The notes: generated by a model from the letters alone, not told the origin. DNA of 25,540 nt from Paenibacillaceae bacterium UBA6304 (GCA_002439285.1 DJTQ01000364.1:1-25540); one strand, 5' to 3'. Numbered from the stretch's first letter, positions 8,647 through 16,294 are shown. Made by a program: numbers and translations.

Positions 8647-9333
8647 ATGAAAAATCTAAAAAACGTCAAGGTCCTGCTTGTTGACGATGAACCACATATT
8701 ATTCAATTTTTGGAGCTTGGTCTAATGAACGAAGGGTTCGAGATTCAGACCGCAAGCGACGGCATGACCGCCGTCAATCTTACTCTCGAATTCCAACCGC
8801 ATGTCGTCGTACTGGACGTGATGATGCCGGGTATGGACGGTTGGGAGGTCTGCCGGCTGCTGAAAAAAAACCTCAGCAATGTAGCGATTATTATGCTGAC
8901 GGCCAAAGATGAGGTAGAGGACCGGGTCAAGGGACTCACGACGGGAGCGGACGATTACGTGGTCAAGCCCTTCAGCTTCGAGGAACTGCTCGCCCGGATC
9001 GGCGCCCGGCTGCGTAACCAGTTTCCCGCCCTGTTCAGCGAGGTTTCCTTCGGCCCTTTCCGGCTGGATGATCGCCGCAAAGAAATCCAATACCAAGACC
9101 GAATTCTGGAACTTTCGCCCACCGAATATGAACTGCTGAAATATTTAGTCATCAACCATGGTATTGTTCTCAGCAAGAGCACTATACTGGACCAAGTGTG
9201 GGGTTATGATTTTGGCGGTGAAGAGAATATCGTTGAGGTTTATATCCGCTCCCTGCGAGAAAAGCTGAACGACAAGGAGCATCGCCTGATCCGGACGCTC
9301 CGGGGCGCGGGTTATCGCGTCGACTTGCCATGA
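8647..9333 (+). CDS. OmpR/PhoB-family response regulator
   Basis: 228 residues from the ATG at 8647, which has GGAGG 8 nt upstream; an in-frame GTG at 8620 is unlikely. The receiver domain (about 5-120) has acidic 'VDDE', phospho-acceptor Asp57 in 'VVVLDVMMPGMDGW', Thr85 in 'MLTAKD' and Lys107 in 'VVKPFSFEELLARI'. The winged-helix Trans_Reg_C domain (about 135-228) includes 'LSPTEYELLKYLVINHGIVLSKSTILDQVWGYDF' features and ends '[14 protein letters not shown]'. It is a DNA-binding activator or repressor phosphorylated by the kinase encoded next, whose start overlaps its stop by 4 nt, so the two are translationally coupled. Target genes cannot be read from the window. Confidence 0.96.
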   Translation: MKNLKNVKVLLVDDEPHIIQFLELGLMNEGFEIQTASDGMTAVNLTLEFQPHVVVLDVMMPGMDGWEVCRLLKKNLSNVAIIMLTAKDEVEDRVKGLTTGADDYVVKPFSFEELLARIGARLRNQFPALFSEVSFGPFRLDDRRKEIQYQDRILELSPTEYELLKYLVINHGIVLSKSTILDQVWGYDFGGEENIVEVYIRSLREKLNDKEHRLIRTLRGAGYRVDLP

Positions 9334-10925
9334 AGCGCAGGGATGAGAGCGGCGTGCTGCGCAGACTGACGTCCCCCCGCTCGCTCCGCTCTCAACTGCT
9401 CTCCCGCTCCCTGTTTATTCTTGCGCTCCTTCTGCTGTTGATCGGCACAGTCCAGTTTGTCGTAATGAAAAACTTTTTGTACAGCAATCAGGCTGAAACC
9501 CTGCTGTCCCAAATCCGAAGTCTTCCCAAAGACCTGCTGATGAACGACAGCTTCTTCCCCATTCGTAGAGATCGAAGCGAAATCGCAGCTCCGGTAGAGA
9601 TACCGCAGCCTATGCAACCTTCGGGGGAAGGATCCGATTCAGCTTCAGGGGCCCAGAAGACTCCCGAACTGCCCGGGTTCCCTGATACCATCGATACCGG
9701 GGACCGCGGCCCGTTCCTTTTTCTGCCGGATACGTCTCTGGCATTGATCAGCAAGGAGAGCGGGTTTATAAGCCGATCCAACGAATCCGGCCTGCCTGCC
9801 CCCCAACTAAGTGATGAAGACTACGAAAATATCCGGAAGAACTGGGATAACAAAGGGACCGATGCTTATAGAATCGCGCACGATAAGAACGGAATCGAGC
9901 AGTTGCTCGTATTCCGTCCAGCCGACGGCCCCTGGGGCTGGAACCGGCTGATTCAAATGGGTATCGCCACCGCTCCGTTAAAAGCAATTGCCCTGCGGCA
10001 ACTGTCAATCTTCATCATCCTGTCGTTACTCGCTCTGGGTGGCGGCCTCATGCTGTACCTGCCCGTACTTCGTAAAACGCTCAACCCGCTTGATCAGATG
10101 GTCAGTACGGTCGAGGCCCTGGATGCCGGCAATTTGGACCGGCGCTTCCCTGCCTCGCTTGGCCAAACCGAAATCGATCGGCTGGCCGAATCGTTTAACG
10201 GCATGCTGGAGCGGCTCCAAACTTCCTTTGCAACCGAACGGGAAGCCAAGGAGCAAATGCGCCGCTTTATCGCCGATGCCTCCCATGAGCTGAGGACGCC
10301 GCTAACGTCCATTCACGGCTTTCTAGAAGTACTGCTTCGCGGCGCTGCGGATAAGCCCGAGCAATTGAACGCCGCGCTGAACAGCATGCTTGGCGAGGCC
10401 AAGCGGATGAAGAAGTTGGTCGAAGACCTGCTGATGCTTGCCAAGCTGGACCGTCAGCCCGTTGTCAGCAGGTCCGAAACCCGCCTCGATACGCTTGTAG
10501 AAGAAATGATGCCGCATCTGCGGATGCTTGCAGGTGAACGTTCCGTCAAGTTCAATCTGACGCCGGAAATCAAAAGTATGGTCGACTGCGATAAAATCAA
10601 GCAGGTTGTACTGAATTTGTTTCACAATGCCGTTCAGCATACGGATCCGGCGAAGGGGGAAATCACTGTCTCCCTCACCATGCCGATGAAAAACTGGGCG
10701 CGGCTAAGCGTGGAGGATAACGGCCCGGGAATTCCGGCTGAGCATCTGCCGCATGTGTTCGAGCGCTTCTACCGCAGCGATGCTGCCCGTACGCGCAAAC
10801 AAGGAGGTGCGGGCCTCGGACTCTCCATCTCCCAATCGATCGTGGAAGCCCACGGCGGCGGGATCAACGTGCATAGCGTGGCTGGAGAGGGGACAACCTT
10901 TGAGGTCGAGCTGCCGGTTCTTTGA
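9330..10925 (+). CDS. Membrane sensor histidine kinase (HAMP-HisKA-HATPase)
   Basis: 531 residues, the partner of the preceding OmpR-type regulator. TM1 is about 26-46, followed by an extracytoplasmic region of ~175 residues (about 47-222) and TM2 about 223-245. HAMP runs about 246-300, and HisKA carries '[15 protein letters not shown]' with phospho-acceptor His319. The HATPase has '[10 protein letters not shown]', 'DNGPGIP' and 'GGAGLGLSI'. The first half of the sensor region is rich in Pro, Ser, Asp and Glu (about 80-125) and has no recognised fold; the second half contains '[24 protein letters not shown]', suggestive of a small PAS-like or dCache-like fold. The cytoplasmic half resembles the PhoR/ResE/YclK group. 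The signal is unknown. A Rho-independent terminator follows 60 nt downstream. Confidence 0.95.
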   Translation: MKRRDESGVLRRLTSPRSLRSQLLSRSLFILALLLLLIGTVQFVVMKNFLYSNQAETLLSQIRSLPKDLLMNDSFFPIRRDRSEIAAPVEIPQPMQPSGEGSDSASGAQKTPELPGFPDTIDTGDRGPFLFLPDTSLALISKESGFISRSNESGLPAPQLSDEDYENIRKNWDNKGTDAYRIAHDKNGIEQLLVFRPADGPWGWNRLIQMGIATAPLKAIALRQLSIFIILSLLALGGGLMLYLPVLRKTLNPLDQMVSTVEALDAGNLDRRFPASLGQTEIDRLAESFNGMLERLQTSFATEREAKEQMRRFIADASHELRTPLTSIHGFLEVLLRGAADKPEQLNAALNSMLGEAKRMKKLVEDLLMLAKLDRQPVVSRSETRLDTLVEEMMPHLRMLAGERSVKFNLTPEIKSMVDCDKIKQVVLNLFHNAVQHTDPAKGEITVSLTMPMKNWARLSVEDNGPGIPAEHLPHVFERFYRSDAARTRKQGGAGLGLSISQSIVEAHGGGINVHSVAGEGTTFEVELPVL

Positions 10926-10984
10926 TAAGGTGAGGATATGAGGAGCCGAGTCTTCGATAAGTTAGGCAACACGCCAAATTAAAA

Positions 10985-11017
10985 GGAAAGCTGCACTTTA
11001 GCAGCTTTCCTTCTTTT
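10985..11017. terminator. Intrinsic terminator after the two-component operon
   Basis: A 10-bp GC-containing stem GGAAAGCTGC/GCAGCTTTCC with a 6-nt loop is followed by TTCTTTTTT on the plus strand. The minus-strand side ends TTTTAATTT, so it may also stop hflX transcripts, whose gene ends at 11053. Confidence 0.85.
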
Positions 11018-11052
11018 TTATCCTCAATAGTTGATATCGGGATCTATTCACT

Positions 11053-12369
11053 TTATTCGCTTGCTTCGCTTTCATCGCCCATCGCGCTGTCACCGGAGTC
11101 TTCCAGGGTATATTGCTTATATTTGCCAAAATCGCTCTGCTTGCACTCCATCGAAAGCTTGGTGCCTTCCGGCTCGTAGCTCGTTTCGAAGATATGGGCA
11201 TGCTCGTTGAAATACGAAACGACCGCCCCTTGATCATACGGAATCAGCATTTCGCAGCGGATATAATCTTTAAACACCCGCTCCCGGATCATCCCGATCA
11301 GTTCTTGAATGCCGACTCTCGGCTTCGCCGCAAGGAACACCTGATCTCCCAGGACTTCAGGGATAGACCGGTCGGTAAGATCGGATTTGTTATAAGCGTA
11401 GATAACGGGAATATCCGTAATCCCGATCTCCTTCAGCGTCTGGTTCGTAATGTCGATCAGCCGCTCGTATTCCGGATTGGAATAATCGACCACATGGATC
11501 AGAAGGTCCGCCTCCGCCACTTCTTCCAGCGTAGAGCGAAACGCCTTGATCAAATGATGCGGCAGCTTGCTGACAAAACCGACCGTATCCGTTAGCAGGA
11601 ACGTTTTGTTATCCTCAAGGGGAATACTGCGAACCGACGTCTCAAGCGTCGCAAACAGCATATCCTTCTCGAATACCTTCTTCTCCTGTTCAGGATTAAA
11701 CAAATCCATCATCGCATTCATGATCGTCGATTTACCGGCATTGGTATAGCCGACGAGCGAGACGACGGGCACGTCGTTCTTCTTGCGTTGTTTGCGCTGG
11801 GTTTGCCGGTGAGCTACGAGCGTCTCCAGTTCTTTGCTCAGCGCCGTGATTTTCTCTTCGATCCGCCGGCGGTCGAGTTCCAGCTTGGTTTCCCCCACAC
11901 CGCGGTTTTTGGTGCCAACACCGCCGCTTTGGCGGCCGAGCGATTCGCGGAGCCCGACAAGCCGTGGCAACATGTACCTGAGTTGGGCCACTTCCACCTG
12001 AAGCTGCGCTTCTCTCGTCTTGGCCCGCTGATCGAAAATATCCAGGATCAATATCGTCCGATCGATAATTTTACAATCCAGGTCGGATTCCAAATTACGA
12101 ATTTGTGAAGGCGAAAGTTCATCATTGAAAATGACGAGGTTTCCGTCGTGCGCCTCCAGTAGGGCGCGTACTTCTTCTATTTTTCCCGTTCCGATATAGT
12201 GGGATGAATTGATCTTCGCCAGATTCTGGGTGAGCGTCGCTACAACTTCGATGTCACAAGCTTCGGCCAGATTAGCCAGTTCCTCCATTGAATATTCAAA
12301 GTCCTTCTGATGATTCAGATTGACACCGACCAGGACTGTTTTTTGTTGCATTTGCTGTAATTGTTCCAT
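11053..12369 (-). CDS. hflX: Ribosome-associated GTPase HflX
   Basis: 438 residues. The N-terminal HflX domain (about 10-180) has the glycine-rich 'GRQSGGVGTKNRGVGETKLELDRRRI' region. The G domain follows: P-loop 'GYTNAGKS' (207-214), 'DTVG' (261-264) and 'NKSD' (327-330). The C-terminal domain (about 365-438) ends in an acidic tail. HflX binds stalled or stressed 70S ribosomes at the E-site side and splits them using GTP; some Gram-positive versions (HflXr, VmlR-like physiology) confer macrolide/lincosamide resistance. The ATG at 12369 has GGGAGG 9 nt upstream. The gene is preceded by a ~375-nt leader with a short ORF and a strong terminator, which suggests induction by attenuation. It is the only gene of its transcript. 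Confidence 0.97.
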   Translation of the reverse strand: MEQLQQMQQKTVLVGVNLNHQKDFEYSMEELANLAEACDIEVVATLTQNLAKINSSHYIGTGKIEEVRALLEAHDGNLVIFNDELSPSQIRNLESDLDCKIIDRTILILDIFDQRAKTREAQLQVEVAQLRYMLPRLVGLRESLGRQSGGVGTKNRGVGETKLELDRRRIEEKITALSKELETLVAHRQTQRKQRKKNDVPVVSLVGYTNAGKSTIMNAMMDLFNPEQEKKVFEKDMLFATLETSVRSIPLEDNKTFLLTDTVGFVSKLPHHLIKAFRSTLEEVAEADLLIHVVDYSNPEYERLIDITNQTLKEIGITDIPVIYAYNKSDLTDRSIPEVLGDQVFLAAKPRVGIQELIGMIRERVFKDYIRCEMLIPYDQGAVVSYFNEHAHIFETSYEPEGTKLSMECKQSDFGKYKQYTLEDSGDSAMGDESEASE

Positions 12370-12468
12370 ATATTAGTTCCTCCCTTAGGAAAAAATGAGA
12401 ATCCTCCCCGCAAAGAGACCTTAGTGCTCACTGTACCTAGTTTCTCCGAAACTTGGCGGGGGACCCCG

Positions 12469-12502
12469 AAAAAAACAAAAAACACAGGCAGATTCCCTGT
12501 GT
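12469..12502 (-). terminator. Strong intrinsic terminator inside the hflX leader (candidate attenuator)
   Basis: Minus strand: stem ACACAGG (12496-12502) with CCTGTGT (12482-12488), 7-nt loop, followed by TTTTTTGTTTTTTTC (about 12469-12481). It lies 100 nt before the hflX start on the coding strand of hflX, and no other gene ends nearby, so it must act on hflX leader transcripts. The 5' arm (CACAGG) is also complementary to CCTGTG in the upstream hairpin at 12645-12658, a possible anti-terminator. Confidence 0.85.
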
Positions 12503-12506
12503 CGGT

Positions 12507-12590
12507 TCAAACGAAACGTCGCGTCGCAGGCCACCTCTTACCTACGGCAAACAAACGTTTCCCGTAAAGCGGCGCCCGCAAAGTCGGCAT
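12507..12590 (-). CDS. Possible second leader ORF (27 codons), weakly supported
   Basis: An ATG frame of 27 codons starts MPTLRAPLYGKRLF and ends in RRFV with its stop 5 nt before the terminator stem. It is very basic. There is no Shine-Dalgarno in front; instead TATAAT (12596-12601) lies 5 nt upstream, so translation would need a leaderless transcript. Its stop position next to the terminator is suggestive, but the frame may be accidental. Confidence 0.25.
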   Translation of the reverse strand: MPTLRAPLYGKRLFAVGKRWPATRRFV

Positions 12591-12644
12591 ATTCTATTAT
12601 AAAGCTTAGGTTCCCTTTATGATAGCATACCTATCCCGTTTGCC

Positions 12645-12658
12645 CTGCACAGGTGCAG
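12645..12658 (-). promoter_or_regulatory. Leader hairpin, possible anti-terminator element for hflX
   Basis: Palindrome CTGCACCTGTGCAG on the minus strand, between the 13-codon leader ORF and the terminator. Its CCTGTG can pair with the CACAGG 5' arm of the leader terminator. A further 7-bp complementarity links GGTTCCC beside the leader-ORF ribosome binding site (12722-12728) with GGGAACC (12609-12615). The functional role is inference. Confidence 0.4.
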
Positions 12659-12678
12659 AGCCTTTGAGCACTATTCAG

Positions 12679-12720
12679 TTAGCCGCGCAAAGTGGTAAAA
12701 CGGAATTTAATATTAATCAC
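12679..12720 (-). CDS. Leader peptide upstream of hflX, ErmDL-like (13 codons)
   Basis: A 13-codon ORF, MINIKFRFTTLRG, starts at GTG (12718-12720) with a perfect GGAGG (12728-12732) 7 nt upstream. It is far too small to be found by gene callers. It contains Lys5-Phe6-Arg7, the (+)-x-(+) motif at which macrolide-bound ribosomes are known to arrest. The stretch KFRFTTL lines up with RLRFPTL of the erm(D)/erm(K) leader peptide ErmDL (MTHSMRLRFPTLNQ, recalled from the literature). Together with the downstream hairpins and terminator this suggests that drug-stalled ribosomes on this ORF allow read-through into hflX. The ORF and its ribosome binding site are directly visible; its role is inferred. 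Confidence 0.6.
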   Translation of the reverse strand: MINIKFRFTTLRG

Positions 12721-12751
12721 TGGGAACCCTCCGTTCATAAAGATTATCTAT

Positions 12752-12780
12752 ACTTTACCATATTTCTATTCCTAAAACAA
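12752..12780 (-). promoter_or_regulatory. Candidate promoter of the hflX leader transcript
   Basis: Minus strand: TTGTTT (12775-12780), 17-nt spacer, TAAAGT (12752-12757). This would start RNA near 12745, just ahead of the leader ORF, and give a leader of about 375 nt. The -10 match is moderate, and an overlapping GATAAT lacks a partner. A second TATAAT at 12596-12601 has no good -35. Confidence 0.45.
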
Positions 12781-12903
12781 AAATAATTTGAATGCCGAAA
12801 GCGCCGAACTCTCATCTTACCTTCCTACTTAACAACCTGCTTCATCAGCGGAAACTCGTCCATCCCCACAACAAGCATCATACACCACACGACACACACA
12901 CCC

Positions 12904-13069
12904 GTACGATATACGCTGTACGCTGTACGCTATACTCTATATGCCATACTTTATATATTACACAAACGCCATACACTATACGCCACACAAACGCCATACA
13001 CTAAACACCATACACTAAACGCCCTATTCCATACCCATACTCTAAACACCATACGCCACTCTCCACTCG
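12904..13069. repeat. Degenerate heptanucleotide tandem repeats (ATACNCN family)
   Basis: About 23 units of a drifting 7-bp motif such as ATACGCT, GTACGCT, ATACACT, AAACACC and ATACGCC, with a few phase slips where ACACAAACGCC replaces a pair of units. The plus strand is rich in A, C and T and nearly without G in the second half. It is noncoding, between the hflX leader promoter and the MBL gene. It is not a CRISPR array because the unit is only 7 bp and there are no spacers. Confidence 0.8.
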
Positions 13070-13103
13070 GGGAAACGAGCATTGAGCTTGCAAATTCAAA
13101 TTT

Positions 13104-13300
13104 GCTGGAAAACATACAGTTAATTTTGCGTTTCGAGCCATAGCCGGACCATTAACTGGAAAACATACATCTATTTATCCTGTGCAAACCTGAAATCTGT
13201 ATTTTGGGTAGATTTAGCTGGAGGTTTTCCAGTTAAATGATCGGAATCAACTAAACTGATTCAATTAACTGTAGGAAATACAGTTAGTTGCATTTGGCGA
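13104..13300. repeat. Four diverged copies of an AACTG...CAGTT palindromic repeat
   Basis: Copies lie near 13104-13126 (GCTGGAAAACATACAGTTAA), 13151-13180 (TTAACTGGAAAACATACAT), 13214-13237 (TTTAGCTGGAGGTTTTCCAG plus TTAA) and 13265-13290 (TTAACTGTAGGAAATACAG plus TTAG). Spacing is about 50-60 bp. Each can form a small hairpin. Similar AACTG/CAGTT intergenic repeats occur widely in Paenibacillus genomes as far as I recall. The copies are noncoding and unlike the neighbouring genes in base content. Confidence 0.65.
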
Positions 13301-13342
13301 TCGACCGTAGTTGAACCCTGAGCATGATGAGCATAAAAAGTC

Positions 13343-13377
13343 CATTATTGAGCACGGCGCGTCGCATTATTGAGCAC
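13343..13377. repeat. 13-bp direct repeat CATTATTGAGCAC, two copies 22 bp apart
   Basis: Exact copies at 13343-13355 and 13365-13377. The surrounding 13301-13466 has no gene: a 74-codon plus-strand frame at 13324 has no ribosome binding site and runs into the MBL gene antisense. No terminator with a T-run was found for the MBL gene here, only a weak hairpin at about 13385-13405. Confidence 0.6.
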
Positions 13378-13466
13378 CTTGGAAGACACCGCCATGGCGT
13401 GTGTTTCAACGCGGATTGCCAGACGGGTGCGGGCTTGCTCGATACGTTGGCCGCACGCGGTAATTC

Positions 13467-14333
13467 TTACGCTTTCATGAAGGACTGTCCGGAAACGTAC
13501 ACAAACCGCTCGCCCCGGGCCATCACATGGCATTTCTGTTCGGGATAATGCTCGTACAAATAGTCCACGAAGTAACCCGGCTTCTCCGCATTCCCTGCAA
13601 ATACGTCATAGTGCAGCGGGATTACGGTTTCTGCCCCGATTCTGACAGCCAGTTCAGCAGCTTCCCGGTAATTCATATTACCGACGATATCGCGCTCTCT
13701 GCGGAAAAAGTCCCGGCCGTTGATGGGCAACATGGCTACATCGGGCTTAATCCGCTCAAGCCGTTCCACAAGCCCTGGATAAATCACCGTATCCCCGGCG
13801 TGGTACAGCGTCACCCCATTCAGTTTAAGGACATAGCCTACGCTACGATAATACCCGTCCGCGTCTTGATCCAATTGTTCGTGGGCGGCAGGGATAACTG
13901 AGATTTGCAGCTTGGAAAACAACTCGGTTTCCCGGCTGTCATCCGCCACGAGAATTAGCGATTCGTTCACTCCCATTGCGATCAATGACTCCTTGCAGCA
14001 GGCCGGTGCCATGATCGGCGCGCCACCATTTTGCTTATGAAAAACCGGTAAGGTTCCGGCGTCCATGTGATCCTCATGCTCGTGCGTAATCAGACAGAGA
14101 TCCGCCCCTACGATATCTTCCGGAGCGATCGGCGCTGGATAAGAACGCACCGGCCCGCTTTTGTCCAGATAATCCGATACATAAGGATCGATATAGACCG
14201 TCACTCCGTCCCCTTTGATGATGACGCTCTCCTGCCCGAGAAACCAAATCGCCAAAGTTCCGTAAGGAACCTCAGTTTGGTTCACTTCCGTAATTAGAGC
14301 AGCACCTTTTCTCTCCTGTTTGGTCATCTTCAT
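13467..14333 (-). CDS. UlaG-like metallo-beta-lactamase-fold hydrolase
   Basis: 288 residues from the ATG at 14333, chosen because GGAGGAGGAG lies 7 nt upstream; the longer frame to 14492 would run through a terminator. The MBL metal ligands are intact: 'THEHEDHMD' supplies His84, His86, Asp88 and His89, then His151 in 'IPAAHEQ', Asp181 in 'LYHAGDTVIYPG' and His241 in 'VIPLHYDVFAG'. The pattern and length resemble UlaG (L-ascorbate-6-phosphate lactonase) and the wider family of MBL-fold hydrolases. UlaG itself opens the lactone of ascorbate-6-phosphate, but no ula genes are adjacent, so the substrate is open. No signal peptide is seen, so it is cytosolic. It has its own promoter (14379-14407) and is separated from the upstream sugar operon by a terminator. 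Confidence 0.88.
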   Translation of the reverse strand: MKMTKQERKGAALITEVNQTEVPYGTLAIWFLGQESVIIKGDGVTVYIDPYVSDYLDKSGPVRSYPAPIAPEDIVGADLCLITHEHEDHMDAGTLPVFHKQNGGAPIMAPACCKESLIAMGVNESLILVADDSRETELFSKLQISVIPAAHEQLDQDADGYYRSVGYVLKLNGVTLYHAGDTVIYPGLVERLERIKPDVAMLPINGRDFFRRERDIVGNMNYREAAELAVRIGAETVIPLHYDVFAGNAEKPGYFVDYLYEHYPEQKCHVMARGERFVYVSGQSFMKA

Positions 14334-14378
14334 CTTCTTGCTCCTCCTCCCAAGTTCCGATAAAGTCTCATCGCCTCT

Positions 14379-14407
14379 AATGTAACGTTCTACTCCAATC
14401 CGGTCAA
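14379..14407 (-). promoter_or_regulatory. Promoter of the MBL-fold hydrolase gene
   Basis: Minus strand: TTGACC (14402-14407), 17-nt spacer, TACATT (14379-14384), about 45 nt before the start codon and just downstream of the sugar-operon terminator. Confidence 0.6.
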
Positions 14408-14456
14408 TACGGACCGCAGTAACGGAGTCTGCAGACTGGCTCTCGGTCCCGGAAGA

Positions 14457-14503
14457 GAAAAAACGGCAGCTCCGTCGAATAAATAACGTCATCTGCCGTT
14501 TTT
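14457..14503 (-). terminator. Intrinsic terminator of the sugar-use operon
   Basis: Minus strand: stem AAAACGGCAG with CTGCCGTTTT, about 24-nt loop that can fold further, followed by TTTTTTC. It begins 7 nt after the GH2 stop codon. Confidence 0.85.
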
Positions 14504-14509
14504 GAATGA

Positions 14510-16267
14510 TTACCGAGTTCCCTCCACGATCGCGCGGATCGTCTCCAGCGGAAGCTTCGGCTTCCGGTCATAAGTCAACAAGCCGTTGATCTCTTGCTCC
14601 ACATCGGTGAATTGCGTGTAGCAGAATCCCTGGATGATCGGCGATTGCAGCATCGGTTCCACAACATTGCAGAACCGCTCCACCAAATCCTCCTCATCTA
14701 CTGCCCCGGAATATCCCCATCCTTCCCCATCGTTCTTCTTGAAGGAAATCCCTCCAAATTCGGTTACGAGAATCGGCTGGCCCGTATAAGGGAAGCCGGG
14801 CACCAGAATCCACCGGTTCCCGGGCTGGGCACTCAGTGCCGACTCCTTGGTCGCATAGCGCTCCGTCAGCACCTTACGCCTCCATTCATAATCATGAATG
14901 GTTACCAAATCCGTGCTGACGAGCTCCCATCCATCATTGGAGATGACGGGACGACTCGGATCGAGCGATTTGGTCATATGGTAGATCGACAAAGCATGCT
15001 GCTGTTGCTGCTTGTCAACCAGAATATTGGGCACGCCCCAGCTCTCATTGAGCGGCACCCAGGCTACGATGCACGGATGGTTGTAATCCCGCTCCACGGC
15101 CTGAATCCACTCCTGCGTCATCCGTGCCACGTAAGGCTCGGAAAATTGATACGCATTGGCCATTTCGCCCCAAACCAGCAAGCCCAGGCGATCTGCCCAA
15201 TACAAGTAGCGGGGATCTTCAATTTTTTGATGCTTGCGCGCACCGTTGAAGCCCATTTCCTTCGTCAACTCCACGTCCCGGCGCAGGTCGTCATCGCTTG
15301 GCGCGGTCAATATGCCATCCGGGAAATAACCCTGGTCCAGCACCATTCTCATGAAATAAGAGCGGTTATTCAGCAGCAGCTTTCCGTCCTCAATGGATAT
15401 TTTCCGCATGCCGAAATAGCTTTTTACATGATCAGCAACCACGCCGTCCACGCTCAAGGTCAATTTCAGATCGTACAGATTCGGTTTTTCCGGCGTCCAC
15501 CAGCGTCCCAATCCGTGGTCGTTGAAATCTTCGAGATGAATATGGCGGCTGGTCGACTCATGTCTCAGCGAGAACGTATCTTCCGCTACAAATTCGCCGT
15601 TAAAAGTAACGGCTGCTGTAATGCTGACTACAGCGCCCGGGCGATAGCCGGATAGAAACACCTCAAGTGCAATATCGTTTTCGTCTATATCAGGAGTCAG
15701 GCGAATTCGCCGAATATACGTTTCCGGAACCGGTTCAAGCCATACACTTTGCCAGATGCCGGTTGTACGCGTATAGAAAATCCCTGTGGATTTTTCTTTC
15801 CAGTACTGTTTACCCCGCGGCAATGTTACATCCCGGCTGTAATCGGTCGCCTTCACTACGACGGTATTGTCGCCTTCGACAAGGACATCCGTAATGTCGG
15901 CATGAAACGGGGTATGACCACCCTCATGCAGCGCTACCAGCTTGCTGTTCACCCATACCTTCGCCTCATAATCGACAGCGCCGAAATGAAGCAGCAGCCT
16001 GCCTTTTCTATAGGCATCGGGTACGGAAAAATCTTTTTGATACCAGACTGTATCATGAAATTCCGTCTCTCCTATTCCGCTTAATCGGCTTTGATAACAG
16101 AACGGCACGATGATCTTGCTGGTAAAATCATGATGCTCGTACCAAGCTTCCCGCTCACCTGTCCCGTGGTCATCGTAATCAAAGTTCCATTCCCCGTTCA
16201 AACTCATCCATGCCTCACGTACAAATTGCGGACGAGGATATTCATTGCGTACCAGTTGGTCAGCCAT
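14510..16267 (-). CDS. Glycoside hydrolase family 2 enzyme, 585 residues
   Basis: A retaining beta-glycosidase of the GH2 type, cytoplasmic (no signal peptide). The N-terminal jelly-roll sugar-binding domain (about 8-180) has 'LNGEWNFDYDD', 'YQKDFSVPD' and 'LHFGAVDYEAKVWVNSKLVALHEGGHTPF'. An Ig-like domain (about 184-290) and a TIM barrel (about 291-585) follow. Acid/base Glu408 is in 'VAWVPLNESWG' and nucleophile Glu503 in 'ILVTEFGG'. It is shorter than LacZ and closer to beta-glucuronidase-sized members; sugar specificity cannot be decided. AAGGAG lies 9 nt before the ATG. It is the last gene of the ABC-transporter operon, 27 nt after the acyltransferase-like gene, so it probably cleaves what the transporter imports. 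It lacks the extra C-terminal domain of the large GH2 upstream. Confidence 0.95.
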   Translation of the reverse strand: MADQLVRNEYPRPQFVREAWMSLNGEWNFDYDDHGTGEREAWYEHHDFTSKIIVPFCYQSRLSGIGETEFHDTVWYQKDFSVPDAYRKGRLLLHFGAVDYEAKVWVNSKLVALHEGGHTPFHADITDVLVEGDNTVVVKATDYSRDVTLPRGKQYWKEKSTGIFYTRTTGIWQSVWLEPVPETYIRRIRLTPDIDENDIALEVFLSGYRPGAVVSITAAVTFNGEFVAEDTFSLRHESTSRHIHLEDFNDHGLGRWWTPEKPNLYDLKLTLSVDGVVADHVKSYFGMRKISIEDGKLLLNNRSYFMRMVLDQGYFPDGILTAPSDDDLRRDVELTKEMGFNGARKHQKIEDPRYLYWADRLGLLVWGEMANAYQFSEPYVARMTQEWIQAVERDYNHPCIVAWVPLNESWGVPNILVDKQQQQHALSIYHMTKSLDPSRPVISNDGWELVSTDLVTIHDYEWRRKVLTERYATKESALSAQPGNRWILVPGFPYTGQPILVTEFGGISFKKNDGEGWGYSGAVDEEDLVERFCNVVEPMLQSPIIQGFCYTQFTDVEQEINGLLTYDRKPKLPLETIRAIVEGTR

Positions 16268-16294
16268 AGTTTCTACTCCTTCTTTATCCGGTTG

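Noticed and set aside
12904..13069. Possible CRISPR array
   Set aside because: Units are 7 bp and contiguous with no unique spacers, and no cas genes are near.
13324..13548. 74-codon plus-strand ORF beside the 13-bp repeats
   Set aside because: No ribosome binding site, overlaps the MBL gene antisense, and no family resemblance.
14334..14492. 53-codon N-terminal extension of the MBL hydrolase
   Set aside because: It would include the operon terminator and the gene's promoter; a strong GGAGGAGGAG selects the start at 14333.
14594..15655. 353-codon plus-strand frame antisense to the 585-residue GH2
   Set aside because: No ribosome binding site, odd composition, and the opposite strand encodes a complete GH2 enzyme with catalytic residues.
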